A stretch of DNA of 64,000 nt from Erpobdella octoculata (lineage: Eukaryota; Annelida; Clitellata; Hirudinida; Erpobdellidae), in the NCBI GenBank assembly GCA_963978895.1, contig OZ022240.1, forward strand, positions 41,867,268 to 41,931,267. Reading direction: 5' to 3'. Each line of letters opens with the position of its first letter. The first letter of the stretch is position 1. The translations under genes were made by a program, and so were the position numbers. Below the pieces are notes generated by a model. It made no database searches and was not told the origin of the DNA. It saw nothing but the letters and a program-made list of their open reading frames with translations. This document shows, piece after piece, positions 12,541-23,184 of this stretch.

Positions 12541-12668
12541 TTTAGGGTGATCCTCGAGTGGGATAATTTTCCCTTTGGATTTTTCCCTTTTGGACTTATC
12601 TTACTCTTAATTGATCCTCTTTTTTATGTTCAAATAAAATTGATTGATTGATTGATTGATTGATTGAT
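12541..12668 (+). mobile_element. Probable SINE/LINE 3' end with (ATTG)n tail
   Basis: Unique sequence ends in AAATAAAATTGATTGATTG..., a tetranucleotide tail typical of RTE-type LINE and SINE 3' ends, and runs into the CATA array. Confidence 0.4.
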
Positions 12669-12965
12669 ACATACATACATACATACATACATACATACAT
12701 ACATACATACATACATACATACATACATACATACATACATACATACATACATACATACATACATACATACATACATACATGCATGCATGCATGCATGCAT
12801 GCATACATACATACATACATACATACATACATACATACATACATACATACATACATACATACATACATACATACATACATACATACATACATGCATGCAT
12901 GCATACATACATACATACATACATACTTACATACATACATACATACATACTTAAATATATACATA
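12668..12965. repeat. (CATA)n microsatellite with (CATG)n interruptions
   Basis: About 290 bp of CATA repeats, with CATG blocks at 12,778-12,802 and 12,890-12,903. All six overlapping ORFs here (MYVC and IHTY repeats) are artefacts. Confidence 0.95.
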
Positions 12966-13119
12966 CATATATAAATATATACAGATATCCGAAATTATGT
13001 AATGTTGATTGTGCTAACCCATGTATATTCTAAAAACAAAATGCTTAGAAAAAAATAATGTGTAACAATATCTAATAATTTTACTCTTAAGTGCACTTTC
13101 TAATTTTTAATTGAAATAC

Positions 13120-13175
13120 ATTTGCTCTCCCGTTCCCGGTCACGGTTTCTCTCCCGTTCCCGTTCACGCTCATTT
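13120..13175 (-). mobile_element. Small fragment of Helitron minisatellite, inverted
   Basis: CTCTCCCGTTCCCGGTCACGG is the reverse complement of the GAGCGGGAACGGGAAAGCG-type repeat. Confidence 0.5.
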
Positions 13176-13234
13176 TATCTTTTCCATTCTTTCATAACTT
13201 CTGTTAGCCTATAAAACGTAAAACAGATTTGCTA

Positions 13235-13326
<92 letters not shown>

Positions 13327-13748
13327 TGTTTGTGGGTTAGTTTGTCTATTATAGAACCGGGAAAGCGACCCGGAACGGACAGCGAGCGGGAACGGAAAAG
13401 CAAGCGTGAGCGGGAATGGGAGAGCAAACGTGAGCGGGAACGGGAAAGCGACCGGGAGCGGAAAGCGACCGGGAGCGGGAAAGCGACCGGGAGCGGGAAA
13501 GCGACCGGGAGCGGGAAAGCGACCGGGAGCGGGAAAGCGACCGGGAGCGGGAAAGCGACCGGGAGCGGGAAAGCGACCGGGAGCGGGAAAGCGACCGGGA
13601 GCGGGAAAGCGACCGGGAGCGGGAAAGCGACCGAAAAAGGGAAAGCGAACAGGAGTGGGAAAGCAGGTGGGAAAGGAAACGGGAGAGAAAGAGACAAACA
13701 TTAGAAAAACCTCTAAAAAACCTGGGCGACGCCGGGTATCTCCGCTAG
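13235..13748 (+). mobile_element. Non-autonomous Helitron with (TA)n and 18-bp minisatellite
   Basis: A (TA)n tract (13,240-13,323) leads into ATGAATGTTTGTGGGTTAG, typical of Helitron 5' regions. Next come about 11 near-perfect units of GGGAGCGGGAAAGCGACC (18 bp, 13,440-13,632), and the family 3' end GGGCGACGCCGGGTATCTCCGCTAG at 13,724-13,748. The ORFs across it (VAFPLPVAFP and GKATGSGKA repeats) follow from the 18-bp period and are not genes. Confidence 0.8.
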
Positions 13749-13749
13749 T

Positions 13750-13988
13750 ACATACATAAACACACACACAGACACACATACATGCACATACACATACATA
13801 CATACACACATACATACGCACATACATATATATATATAGTTTTTTGTGACGGATTTCAAATTTTTTTTTTATTTTTGATTCCCCTTGACTCTCAAGGTTG
13901 TGTGAAAATTTCATTACGATCGGATGAATGGTGTAGCAATGCATAAAGGACATTAACATACAAACATTAATTTTTATATATATATAGA
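13750..13988 (-). mobile_element. Helitron 5' end, minus strand
   Basis: On the minus strand it starts TCTATATATATAAAAATTAA at 13,988 and continues with the 5' region that includes CCGTCACAAAA (also at position 8-25). It abuts the plus-strand element's CTAG end, so two Helitrons meet tail to tail around 13,749. Confidence 0.7.
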
Positions 13989-14205
13989 TAGGGTTTTTAA
14001 TAAAACAAGTTGTTACCTATGTTGAATAAACTTTTAGTTTTGCAAAACGCTTACAAGTTATTTATAGAATATTTTTTATGATATGATTTATTAAGATTTA
14101 TTTTAATTATACTTGTTTTGTTAGTGGCCAGCTTTATTAAAAAAAAAGATTTATAAATGTTTTAAAATTACTAACCAAATTTAAAAAAATTAATAAGTAT
14201 CTAAC

Positions 14206-14262
14206 TTTTCAATTTCTAAAGAACTACTTCTTGATTCTGATACTTTCCGTTGCAACAAAGGC
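14206..14262 (-). CDS. Coiled-coil-like receptor-tail exon F1 (57 nt)
   Basis: Acceptor AATAACAG|GCCTTTG and donor TTGAAAA|GTTAGA; phase 2-2; reads PLLQRKVSESRSSSLEIEK. Paralogue of exon F2 at 9,222-9,275, so the E+F exon pair has been duplicated over about 3-5 kb. The phase is compatible with splicing from the minisatellite exon upstream. Confidence 0.55.
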
Positions 14263-14402
14263 CTGTTATTAAATAATAAATTAATATAAAGTTTTATAAG
14301 TAAAATAGAAAATTAAATGCATTAAGAAGTTCAAAAACTTTAGAAGAGTAACAAATCAAAATGTTCAAAAAACACATATATTTTAAAGTCACAAAATCTT
14401 AC

Positions 14403-14464
14403 CGGGGATTAGGCAAATAATTAAGTGCAACTTGACCACCCATACTTATACTTTCGGATGAATT
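14403..14464 (-). CDS. Receptor-tail exon E1 (62 nt)
   Basis: Acceptor CAAAATAG|AATTCATCC and donor CCCCG|GTAAGA; phase 0 in, 2 out; reads NSSESISMGGQVALNYLPNP and joins in phase to exon F1. The incoming phase does not match the phase-2 exons before it, so it must follow another exon or be used alternatively. Confidence 0.5.
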
Positions 14465-14611
14465 CTATTTTGCCTCTTTTAGAATATTACTTAAAATGCA
14501 TAAGTTCAACTATTTTTAATGAAGCTATTTTTCTTAATAAGAAAAAAAGTAAAAGTTTGAAAAGCATTAGAAATAATATTTCTTAACATTTTTCTAAACA
14601 ATTTTTATAGT

Positions 14612-14790
14612 TTTCTACAACATAAAGGTAATGCATCCGCCTGTGGACCTAAGAGTCGGCGGTTCGAATTCCGCCGGCGTCACCAGCCGCTGCAAGAGGT
14701 GTGGGTAGGCGCCTATAAATGGCTGCCTCTGGCTGTTCTGTCTAAATTGGCCCACAAATAAATTGGATAAAGTTGGATAAAGTGAATCGT
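14612..14790 (+). mobile_element. tRNA-derived SINE (copy 2)
   Basis: B-box GGCGGTTCGAATTCC, then CGGCGTCACCAG and CGCCTATAAATGGCTGCCT as in the 7.2-kb copy, with an A-rich end (AATAAATTGGATAAAGTTGG). The A-box side is shorter than in copy 1. Confidence 0.75.
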
Positions 14791-14874
14791 TAGAAGTCTA
14801 ACGATTAACGCCATGTTAAACATTGTCAAACTTAAAAAAATTAAATACTCGTTTTTGGTGGTGTGAAAACTAAC

Positions 14875-15645
14875 ATTTTCTTTTCTATAAGCAATTGTGG
14901 TTCTTTTCTTTCTGAAAATAATTGTAGTTTTTCCTTTTCTGTAAGCAATTGTGGTTTTTTTGTTTCTGCAAGCAATTGTGGTTCTTCTTTTTCTGTAAGC
15001 AATGGTGGTTCTTCTTTTTCTGTAAGCAATTGTGGTTCTTCTTTTTCTGTAAGCAATTGTGGTTTTTTTGTTTCTGCAAGCAATTGTGGTTCTTCTTTTT
15101 CTGTAAGCAATGGTGGTTCTTCTTTTTCTGTAAGCAATTGTGGTTCTTCTTTTTCTGTAAGCAATTGTGGTTCTTCTTTTTCTGTAAGCAATTGTGGTTC
15201 TTCTTTTTCTGCAAGCAATTGTGGTTCTTCTTTTTCTGTAAGCAATTGTGGTTCTTCTTTTTCTGTAAGCAATTGTGGTTCTTCTTTTCTTTCTGAAAAT
15301 AATTGTAGTTTTTCCTTTTTTGTAAGCAATTGTGGTTTTTTTGTTTCTGCAAGCAATTGTGGTTCTTCTTTTTCTGTAAGCAATGGTGGTTCTTCTTTTT
15401 CTGTAAGCAATTGTGGTTCTTCTTTTTCTGTAAGCAATTGTGGTTTTTTTGTTTCTGTAAGCAATTGTGGTTCTTCTTTTTCTGTAAGCAATTGTGGTTT
15501 TTTTGTTTCTGCAAGCAATTGTGGTTCTTCTTTTTCTATTAACAATTGTAGTTCTTTTCTATTCCTGTGAGCAGTTGTGGTTTTTTTTTCTCTTCGAAAT
15601 TGTGGTTCATATCTTGTTTCTGGCTCTTGAGCTAACTCTGCTATT
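14875..15645 (-). CDS. Coding minisatellite exon (Glu/Gln/Pro/Leu 8-residue repeats)
   Basis: Acceptor ATAATTTCAG|AATAGC and donor AAGAAAAT|GTTAGT bound 771 nt that stay open in phase 2-2 (257 codons). After a unique start (IAELAQEPETRYEPQFRR) come about 28 units of 24 nt encoding variants of TEKEEPQL, ETKKPQLL and EKEEPPLL. The start resembles exon F (IAELE...). The plus strand and a second minus frame are also open because the unit is divisible by three, but only this frame joins splice sites in the phase used by neighbouring exons. The repeat is very hydrophilic and would be a flexible cytoplasmic segment if it belongs to the Ig receptor upstream, which is inference. Copy number is likely to vary between alleles. 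Confidence 0.6.
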
Positions 15646-18020
15646 CTGAAATTATAAAATCAGAGCATAACACTAACAAACCATGCAACACAAAAGCAAA
15701 GTCGCATTATGCAATCATTCAGCCACTTTGATTTAAGACCCATCCTTTCATTATTATTAAAATTTTTAGTTACCAAATCTTAATAAGATACTGTAATTTT
15801 ATAGAAAGAATAGAACGTAGTGGATCAACATGTAAAACTCAACTATAAAAAATAATAAATCGTTATTGCTTTTTTACGCTGAGCTAGGAGTGAATGTTTT
15901 CCAATATGAGATTCTTCTTCAAGTTTCAATCTTAAACAGACTGCCTCTTTAGACCCAGGCTTAAACAAAACTATGAAAAACAACTGCAAATTATTTCGTC
16001 TCAAAATGACTACAATTGACATCATAGTCTCAACTCTCTCTGTTGGGATAGTTTAGAAATATATTGTGTGCGGTTGTTGAAATGAAACTACGGAACCTTT
16101 TTTACACACTTTTACTTAACTTGACGTATCTGCCTGTCCTTTGTCTGTCTGTCTGTCGTCAAATTTCGCAATCGATTTTAAACTAACTTCTCGATGCGTT
16201 AGAGACTTACCAATTTAAACATACCTCCTAACTGATTAACAATGCATTCTATCAGATTTTCGGATCGATTGGAAAAAATTTAATTAAATAATTATTTGTG
16301 ATATTTTCGTCGAACTAATATGCTCGTTGTTTATGTATATTGTATAGTGTAAAAATATAAAATTGTGTTCTTAAAAAAATTTGTTTTTTGTTTCACTTGT
16401 TTTAATTTTTTTTATTAACTTCACTACCGGTCTGGCTTGCTTGATTGTCTGAATGTTTGCAAACTTTGAAATTAAAAATTGATTAACTTTCCATTATCCA
16501 ATCGAACTGAAAATTTAAATATAGGATTGCACTTCATGACAATGCATTTTAGTAAGTTTTAAAAAAAAATGGAATAAAAGATTTGTGTAATTAAAAATAA
16601 TAATTTTTTTAAACAAATTAAATACAATTAAATAAATGTTTGCATATATAAACTTAGAACAAACGTTTCAAAATAAAAATTTGCAATAGATAAAAAGCCT
16701 GCGAATCTTGAAATATAAAGATTTTGTGAAAAAAACCTAATTTTTGCAAATATTTTTTTTAATGACCTAACTCCGTATTGCTTTTGCTAGTCAGTCCCAA
16801 GCCAGGAGAAAGGAGGAGGAAAAAGTTAAAAAGATCAAATTATGATCAACAACTGGAAGTACTTAGGTGCTTCTTACATAAAACCAATTCAGTCTTAAAA
16901 CACCTGGTGTTAAAGACTTCAAACTATTTAAAAAAACCTCGTTTTTTACGACATACTTGTTACTTATTTGTTAAACAGATTAACTAAAAAATTAATTTAA
17001 ATTACAATGGATAGACATTTTGTTTATAAAACATCTAATTGAAAAAATTTTTTACAAGTTAAAAAGTTTTTTTTTTCATTTACCGATTGGAGTTATTCAA
17101 TTTTTATACGCTATCAAAAAAAAACAATAGCTCACTTTAACATTTTTTCTTCAAATTCTGTTTCACTAAAAATTATTGAAAAAACTTTATAAATGTAAAT
17201 TTACTTTTCAAAATATCATAAAACATATTTATAAACAACATTATTCAAATTAAAAAACAAGTGATGTTTTCTCAAAAATAAAAACTGTAGGTGAATAATT
17301 CTGAAAATTTGTTAAAAATAATTGATAACAGTTAAGAATTGATAAGTTAATAATTGATAATTAATAATTAGTAAATAATTGATAAGTTAAGAATTTGCAT
17401 CAATTATAAACCCATTAATGCCTTGCCTCCCAAAGAGTGGTACAGCTCTTTTACTCTCTGAATTTTACAGAAAAGTGGTCATACCAATTTGAAAATTGAC
17501 TCATTCAATTGATTTAACTTTTATTTAAACAAAATCGTAATGTTTATAAAATGTTTTTAGACATTTTTTGTTGTTGAATTCACGATTTCTGGAAAAGTTG
17601 TCTCCATGAAATAGACTCAATTTCATGTGCGATTGCTAGATTAATTTCTTTTTCAATAGTACTTTTATAATCTACACACTGTAAATTACACTTGGTAAAT
17701 TTGATTATTGTTAATACTCAAATTCTTACAGTTCAGTTCCAGTGTGCCAAATATTGCCACTCTCTCTTACCTGTCCTTCAATATGGCAATCTAACCATTT
17801 ATTATTTATTCCACTGTTTGCTTGCTGACTTGGTCGAGTGCTTTTATAATATTTTGTTTAAATTTAAAGCACTCTAAAAACTGAAAATTGTATTGCCAAC
17901 GTCTATAAAAAACTTTCAAACTCATTGCCATGCTAGAATTTAACAAACTAAATTAATTTAATGGCTCTCTGTTGACTACCTTGTTCGATTAGTAGAAATA
18001 TTGAACTATCTGTTGATAAA
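15646..18020. other. Intron-like region with repeat copies
   Basis: 16,415-16,700 is a diverged relative of 1,620-1,900 and 9,850-10,130. 16,778-16,830 (SPKPGERRRKK in frame) resembles the end of a LINE ORF and has a partner at 63,835-63,870. 17,330-17,400 has ATTGATAA-type short repeats. No exon that passes a phase test was found. Confidence 0.4.
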
Positions 18021-18029
18021 AATAATAAA

Positions 18030-18425
18030 AGCCTTAGGATGAATGGAGATACAACAAGGATCAAGCTGGGGAATGACAGAACAGTTGTAGAAATTCAGAT
18101 AAATGGCAATGCATAGTATGCAAAAAAAACGTTGCTTTCTTCTCGATTAGTTGTGATGAAAAATAAAAATAAGCTTGTAACAAATGCAGTGGTTATTTAG
18201 AAAATTTGATACACGTTATTGATTTGCACTGTAAAACTTGTGTGGCTGGTAAATTTTTAAAAAGTAAATGCTGGGCAAGGTTGAGTCAAAAACAGAGTGG
18301 ACTTGTAACCAAGTTTTGTTATTTGGGTGACACACTAGGTTCAGGAAAAGGTGCAAAAAAAAACAGTTGGAAACAGAAACATTTTTGCCCAGAGATAAAT
18401 TTTACAAGCTATCTTTTACATGACT
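18030..18425 (+). pseudogene. LINE reverse-transcriptase C-terminal fragment (decayed)
   Basis: A frame broken by stops carries GNDRTVVEIQINGN, a cysteine block (HCKTC...C) and TKFCYLGDTLGSGKGA. This is the thumb/post-RT order seen in several animal LINEs. It lies antisense to the receptor gene, inside an intron-like interval. Confidence 0.7.
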
Positions 18426-18962
18426 AAGCAACACATTATGATGCATCATATCACATGGGTATCATGATAGCTGTTTTATATGTCCAAAAAAACATAATTA
18501 GAAATTTAGTGATATTGTGAGATTGTTCTGGAAATGCTGATCATCAGTGGTTACTCACTACATCTGAGACAACAGTGTTACTGAAAGCCATCTGATAATG
18601 TCAAGATGTTGACTTTTTCTTCAACTCAACTTGAATATTAAAAAGAGTTTAGAATTTTTTTTTCAATTGTTTTATATTTGACAGTTTGAATGTAACTGAA
18701 ATATTAACAGTTTATTCAAAAAAAGATTATAAATGACAACTGAAAGATTAGCCATTTAAAGAACTCTAGACCTATTATACATTAATGTTTTGTTAATAAC
18801 AAGTTTCAATTGAGTACTTTTGTTTTGCAACTGAAAGATTACCGATTTACTTTTGTTTTGCAGCAAAATAAGTCAGATCTGAAAATAAACCTCCCTTCCT
18901 ATTCCTATCTTCCCAAATAATAGATCGTATGTTTATCATAACAAAAACTTAGTTATCTTCAT

Positions 18963-19368
18963 TTTTTAAATAGAGATATCTTATTTTGATCAAAAAACTG
19001 ACATATCAAAATAATAAAAAAAGGCAAGATATTAAGCTCTAATGGAACATAATATCTAAATAATATCCAGGCACTAATGGGTTAAATTACAAAAAACATA
19101 CTCGAAGTTTTCTTCATTTTGTTCTGTCCAACTGTGTAAGTTTAAAATAATTTTCATGTCCAAAACTTCTTAAAGTTGTGCAAAATTTAAACAAAATAGG
19201 AATCCAATATTTGTTTCAAGAATAAATTCACTATTATCCAATTAACTTAAGTTGAAGTAATTAAAAATGCAAACAATTTTTTGAAACGATTTTGATTGAA
19301 AACCTGATTTTCAAACAAAAATGTAAAAAAAAATTACCTTAGTAGTTTTCTTATTTGATCTGTCAAAC
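18963..19368. repeat. Direct duplication, unit 1 (about 405 bp)
   Basis: Nearly identical to 19,840-20,246 at an offset of 877-878 bp. Contains the two micro-exons at 19,101-19,130 and 19,338-19,367. Confidence 0.9.
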
Positions 19369-19533
19369 TAAAAAGGTTAAAGTTTTTTAATGTTTTAAAA
19401 AATGTAATTGAAAAACTTTTTCAAATAACATTAACCAAGATTTATAAATTTATTTTTTAACAAAAAATCTAAAAAAATAGAAAAAAACTATTAATTTAAT
19501 CACCTTATCAACTGATTTTCTTGTTCCGGTGAC
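19101..19533 (-). CDS. Three receptor-tail micro-exons: 19,504-19,533; 19,338-19,367; 19,101-19,130
   Basis: Each is exactly 30 nt, phase 2-2, between consensus sites. The first has acceptor TTTTTTAG|GTCACC and donor GATAAG|GTGATT and reads SPEQENQLI. The second has TTTTTAG|TTTGAC and ACTAAG|GTAATT and reads LTDQIRKLL. The third has TACACAG|TTGGAC and TTCGA|GTATGT and reads WTEQNEENF. They share a pattern (hydroxyl-T/P-E/D-Q-charged-hydrophobic) with the exons at 21,761-21,793 and 21,978-22,007, so all look like copies of one ancestral micro-exon. Any subset can be skipped without a frameshift. Function unknown. Confidence 0.6.
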
Positions 19534-19839
19534 CTAAAAAATATTAAAAGTGAAAAATATTTATTTTTTCGAAAAATTAAAAAAGTTAAACTTTGAAAAT
19601 AAATTATTTTAAAAATAAGTGAAATAATTAAAATATAAAACTAAATTTTGTTTCCTAACACTTATGGTTTTTTATTTTAAAACTTTAAACATGATTTTAT
19701 TAGCAATCAAAAGTAAAAATAAAAGAAAAAAACAATTTTATTTTAACTTAAATAAATATTTTTACATTTTTGATCTATAAAATGAATAACTAAGATTAAT
19801 AAATGATCATCAAAAAAACATATGTTTTTCAATTCAACA

Positions 19840-20246
19840 TTTTTAAATAGAGATATCTTATTTTGATCAAAAAACTGACATATCAAAATAATAAAAAAAG
19901 GCAAGATATTAAGCTCTAATGGAACATAATATCTAAATAATATCCAGGCACTAATGGGTTAAATTACAAAAAACATACTCGAAGTTTTCTTCATTTTGTT
20001 CTGTCCAACTGTGTAAGTTTAAAATAATTTTCATGTCCAAAACTTCTTAAAGTTGTGCAAAATTTAAACAAAATAGGAATCCAATATTTGTTTCAAGAAT
20101 AAATTCACTATTATCCAATTAACTTAAGTTGAAGTAATTAAAAATGCAAACAATTTTTTGAAACGATTTTGATTGAAAACCTGATTTTCAAACAAAAATG
20201 TAAAAAAAAATTACCTTAGTAGTTTTCTTATTTGATCTGTCAAATT
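19840..20246. repeat. Direct duplication, unit 2 (about 405 bp)
   Basis: Second copy of the unit at 18,963. It ends exactly where the acceptor of its second micro-exon should be. Confidence 0.9.
19979..20244 (-). CDS. Duplicated micro-exons: 20,215-20,244 (acceptor lost) and 19,979-20,008
   Basis: 19,979-20,008 is identical in sequence and sites to 19,101-19,130. 20,215-20,244 matches 19,338-19,367, but the acceptor AG is AA here (plus-strand TT at 20,245-20,246), so normal 30-nt inclusion is not possible. A cryptic AG 8 nt inside (GACAG|ATCAAA) would give 22 nt and shift the frame. Confidence 0.55.
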
Positions 20247-20473
20247 TAAAAAAAAGTAATATACAATAATAGTTTATTGAACACACAAAGCATCTCAAAT
20301 AAACATGAAATTTTGATCAATTTTGGTTGCTCCTAACTATTAAATTTTGGTAGTGAACTTATTAAAGTTAACTATTAAAAAGGTAAAGAAACTGTTTATC
20401 AAAAACTCTATATTGCAAAATAAAATTAATGACACAAAAAACATTGTATTTTAACTGTTCAGGAGCAATTGTC

Positions 20474-20655
20474 ATTCAGTGCGAAACCTGAGCTTGTTCG
20501 CCAGACGACAGCTTTTCTACATTAGCATCAAATGCAGCCACTGATATGCGCAAGATGTCTTGCAAATGATTATCAGTAAGTCTGGCCCTGTGGAGCGACT
20601 TATAGCATATTCATTCTGGAAAATGCCTGCTCACATATGTATGTACGGCCAAATC
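20474..20655 (-). pseudogene. hAT-type transposase C-terminal remnant
   Basis: Minus-strand fragments read CEQAFSRMNM, then (after a frameshift) ARLTDNHLQDILRIS, ending VSH-stop. This is the order of the hATC dimerisation region found in ZBED5-like transposase proteins. It is broken and lies inside a receptor intron. Confidence 0.6.
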
Positions 20656-21760
20656 TGCAGCAGATGATTGGGTTTCGGCATGTAGAGATGTGGATGTTGT
20701 AGCAGTGAAAAGTAAAAGTAGAAGTAGGAAGAGTTGGTGGGAATGATATGGATGTGGGAAAGATATAGATGAGCTTGGCCTGAAGCGGCAGTCTGCCCTG
20801 GATCGTGACTTGTAGAGGGTTCTGATATGGAAAATATGTCCAACCCTAGCATAGCGTGGAATAGGGACGTTTCAAAAATAAATGATGGTGATCTAACAGC
20901 AGAGACAGCAATAAATGCAGGTAAAAAATCAAGGCAAGCAAAAATGTAAAAAGACCAGATTCAGTGTATTGTTCAATCAATTTGCTTCTCTTTCTTCCTA
21001 TCTTGACCATGGTAATTCTGAGCTTGTTTAGTTGTTCTTCATAGGATAAATGTTTGATTGATAAAATAGTTTGAATAAGCCTTTAGGATTTACGCCACTC
21101 TAAATATCGTCAAACATTATTATTATTATTATTACATTATAACCCGATGCTAAACCATTTGAAAATTATTACTTACTTAGGAAAACCGGACAGCTTATTC
21201 TAGATAGGTCAGAAAAAAAAACAAATGATGTTTTAGGTCAAACAAGAATTTAGTTTGCTTGAGATTTATTCACTTCAGATTTTGCTTTGAAGTCACCCGA
21301 TAACAAAATGCCAAGATATTGTCCAACAATCATCATGTCAATTTATTCCATGTTGTCATGCATATCTAACACAATATAATTATATTTTGATTTTTCTTGG
21401 TAATTTATCTAACATGCTCCTCCAATATACATTAAAAAACATTTCAATAATAAATACTAATTGAAAAAAAATTACCAGAAAATTATTAAAAACAATCCAC
21501 TCTCTAATAATGACATCAAGACAAAAAACTCACTCTGTATATTTTGCTTCTGGTGAGCTATATCATTGACAAATTTTTACTAAATTATACTTTTTCAATC
21601 AACATTTATAAAAAAAAACACTTTTCAAGGTAATGGACACATTTGTAAGAAAGATTTTGAATGAAAAAAAAACCATAAGGCAAATCAAAACATGTAGTCA
21701 TGTTTACATATTTTAATTAAAAATAATCAAATTAAACAATCAAACAAAACAATTACTAAC
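20656..21760. other. Intron-like, no exon recognised
   Basis: AT-rich; a short (ATT)n run at 21,117-21,134. The open frame at 20,631-20,852 lies over the transposase remnant and is not a gene. Confidence 0.4.
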
Positions 21761-21793
21761 CTCAGATAATTTGTTATTTCCGTCATCAACCAA
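21761..21793 (-). CDS. Receptor-tail micro-exon M3 (33 nt)
   Basis: Acceptor TTTTTCTAG|TTGGTT and donor CTGAG|GTTAGT; phase 2-2; reads WLMTEITNYL. It contains the only tyrosine among the micro-exons read here (TNYL). No ITIM or ITAM consensus is met. Confidence 0.6.
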
Positions 21794-21977
21794 CTAGAAA
21801 AAAAAATTCAATTTTTTTTCATAAAATTGAAATCATTTTTTTTTAAATAAGTTGAAGACAAAAATCAGCTATTTTTTAATTAAAAAAATTAAAATAATCA
21901 AAACAAATAAATTTTAAATTATAATATTCTATTTAATAATAATTTAATTAATTAGCTAAATAAAACTTAATACTCAC

Positions 21978-22007
21978 TCATTAAAATTATTTTGTTGTTC
22001 CGTTGAG
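21978..22007 (-). CDS. Receptor-tail micro-exon M2 (30 nt)
   Basis: Acceptor TTTTTTAG|CTCAAC and donor TAATGA|GTGAGT; phase 2-2; reads STEQQNNFN. Base-level similarity to 19,504-19,533 (CAnCGGAACAAnAAAAT shared) shows common descent. Confidence 0.6.
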
Positions 22008-22800
22008 CTAAAAAATTAAAAAATTGTATTAATGTAAATTGGGCAACTAATTAATAACTACAACTTTTCTGAGGTTTTAAGATAAATAAAAAAATCATTG
22101 CTGGATGTTAAACCTTGTTTAATTATAGCTTTAATTTTTAAACATTTTGATATGAAAAAATAACAATTAATAATTATCAACAAATATTTGAGCTCTGCAC
22201 TATGTTCCATGAAGGAACAAAATTGGAATCCATCCTGTCACCCAACAACCAACTAAAAGTATTGCTCAAAACCAGGTAGTTAGCTAAGTGCATCTTATAA
22301 ATCGAGATGTTTGAGCATCGAATTCATCAGTTTCAATGTGATACAAATACTATACTGCATGAAGTTCCAAAGGCAATGATTAAACTTTGCAACATTGGTC
22401 TATTTTAGATACCTGTAGTTGTACAGTTATTTATTGTAGTTCAAGGTAATATTTCAAGATGTACCATAGTGCACAGTGGGTCTTCAAGGTTCAATTCTGG
22501 TACCTTATGGCATGGATAATTCCTCTTGCTCTGTTATACCAAAAGGTGCCTGACACTGAAAGGCAAGCCTTTGCAAGGAATCTGCTTTTAAATCAGAAGC
22601 AGTCATTTTGACAGAAAATAGCCAGTTTGGAACGGGCTTTGACAAACAAAATCTTCCTGCAACTCCAGAAACCTCGCTGAATAGCTTGTGTTCAACTTAG
22701 TGCAAATTATATATCTACCAATGATCAATACTAATTAATAACAATATAATTTTTAAATCAGAAAATTTAATTTAAACATTCAAACAGAAATTAAATACTT
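22008..22800. other. Intron-like; part shared with 59.1-59.3 kb
   Basis: About 22,670-22,765 (CTCGCTGAATAGCT ... ATATATCTACCAATGATCAATA) recurs at 59,138-59,300. This extends the duplication between the two receptor loci into intronic DNA. No exon seen at 22,100-22,660. Confidence 0.5.
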
Positions 22801-22802
22801 AC

Positions 22803-22841
22803 ACAGTCAATTCATGTTGTTGTGGTTGTTGTTGAGGTAAG
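22803..22841 (-). CDS. Receptor-tail micro-exon M1 (39 nt)
   Basis: Acceptor TTTTTTCAG|CTTACC and donor ACTGT|GTAAGT; phase 2-2; reads LPQQQPQQHELT, Gln/Pro-rich. It directly follows the membrane exon in matching phase (AG+C gives Ser). Confidence 0.65.
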
Positions 22842-22994
22842 CTGAAAAAAACAAACAACCAAATATTGTAGTTTTTATGTTTACAAAATATCTTACTTTA
22901 ACCGTTTCTGTGTCCCAATTTTATTAAATAATGTTTTAATTGGTTGTTTAGCATTTCTTTGTGAATATTTAGGAAAATTGTTAATAAAATGTAC

Positions 22995-23091
22995 CTTCTT
23001 GTTCTCCAAAATTTACAATAGATGATTAGAAATGCCAATAAAGCAGTAAAAACTAGGATCCCAATTGTAATAATCGCAATAATTAGAAAAT
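22995..23091 (-). CDS. Transmembrane exon of the Ig receptor (locus A)
   Basis: 97 nt, phase 1 in, 2 out: acceptor AAATTAG|ATTTTC, donor AAGAAG|GTACAT. It encodes about 25 hydrophobic residues (FLIIAIITIGILVFTALLAF ...) followed by YCKFWRTRR, a stop-transfer basic end, so a type I topology with the Ig exons outside. If the donor is not used, the frame runs on 32 codons to a stop at 22,898 (a short-tail form). Part of this exon is copied at 60.4 kb. Confidence 0.8.
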
Positions 23092-23184
23092 CTAATTTAA
23101 AAAAATATACTAACATTATTTTTATATTATTTCTCAACGTATAACTTACAACAACTAATTAACGGTTTTTTTGAAAATATTTAC

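Noticed and set aside
12596..13033. Six ORFs with MYVC or IHTY repeats
   Set aside because: (CATA)n array read in all frames.
13204..13959. 251-codon minus ORF with PLPVAFPLPV and plus ORFs with GKATGSGKA repeats
   Set aside because: The 18-bp Helitron minisatellite is open in several frames on both strands and borders no splice sites.
14863..15570. Plus-strand ORFs (SNCGSSFSV and WFFFFCKQL repeats) and second minus frame (HNCLQKKKN)
   Set aside because: Shadows of the 24-nt coding repeat; only the EPQLL frame joins acceptor and donor in the phase of its neighbours.
17085..17130. Further micro-exon (gataG|CGTATAAAAATTG...ATCG|GTAAAT)
   Set aside because: 27 nt between splice-like sites, but stops in all three phases.
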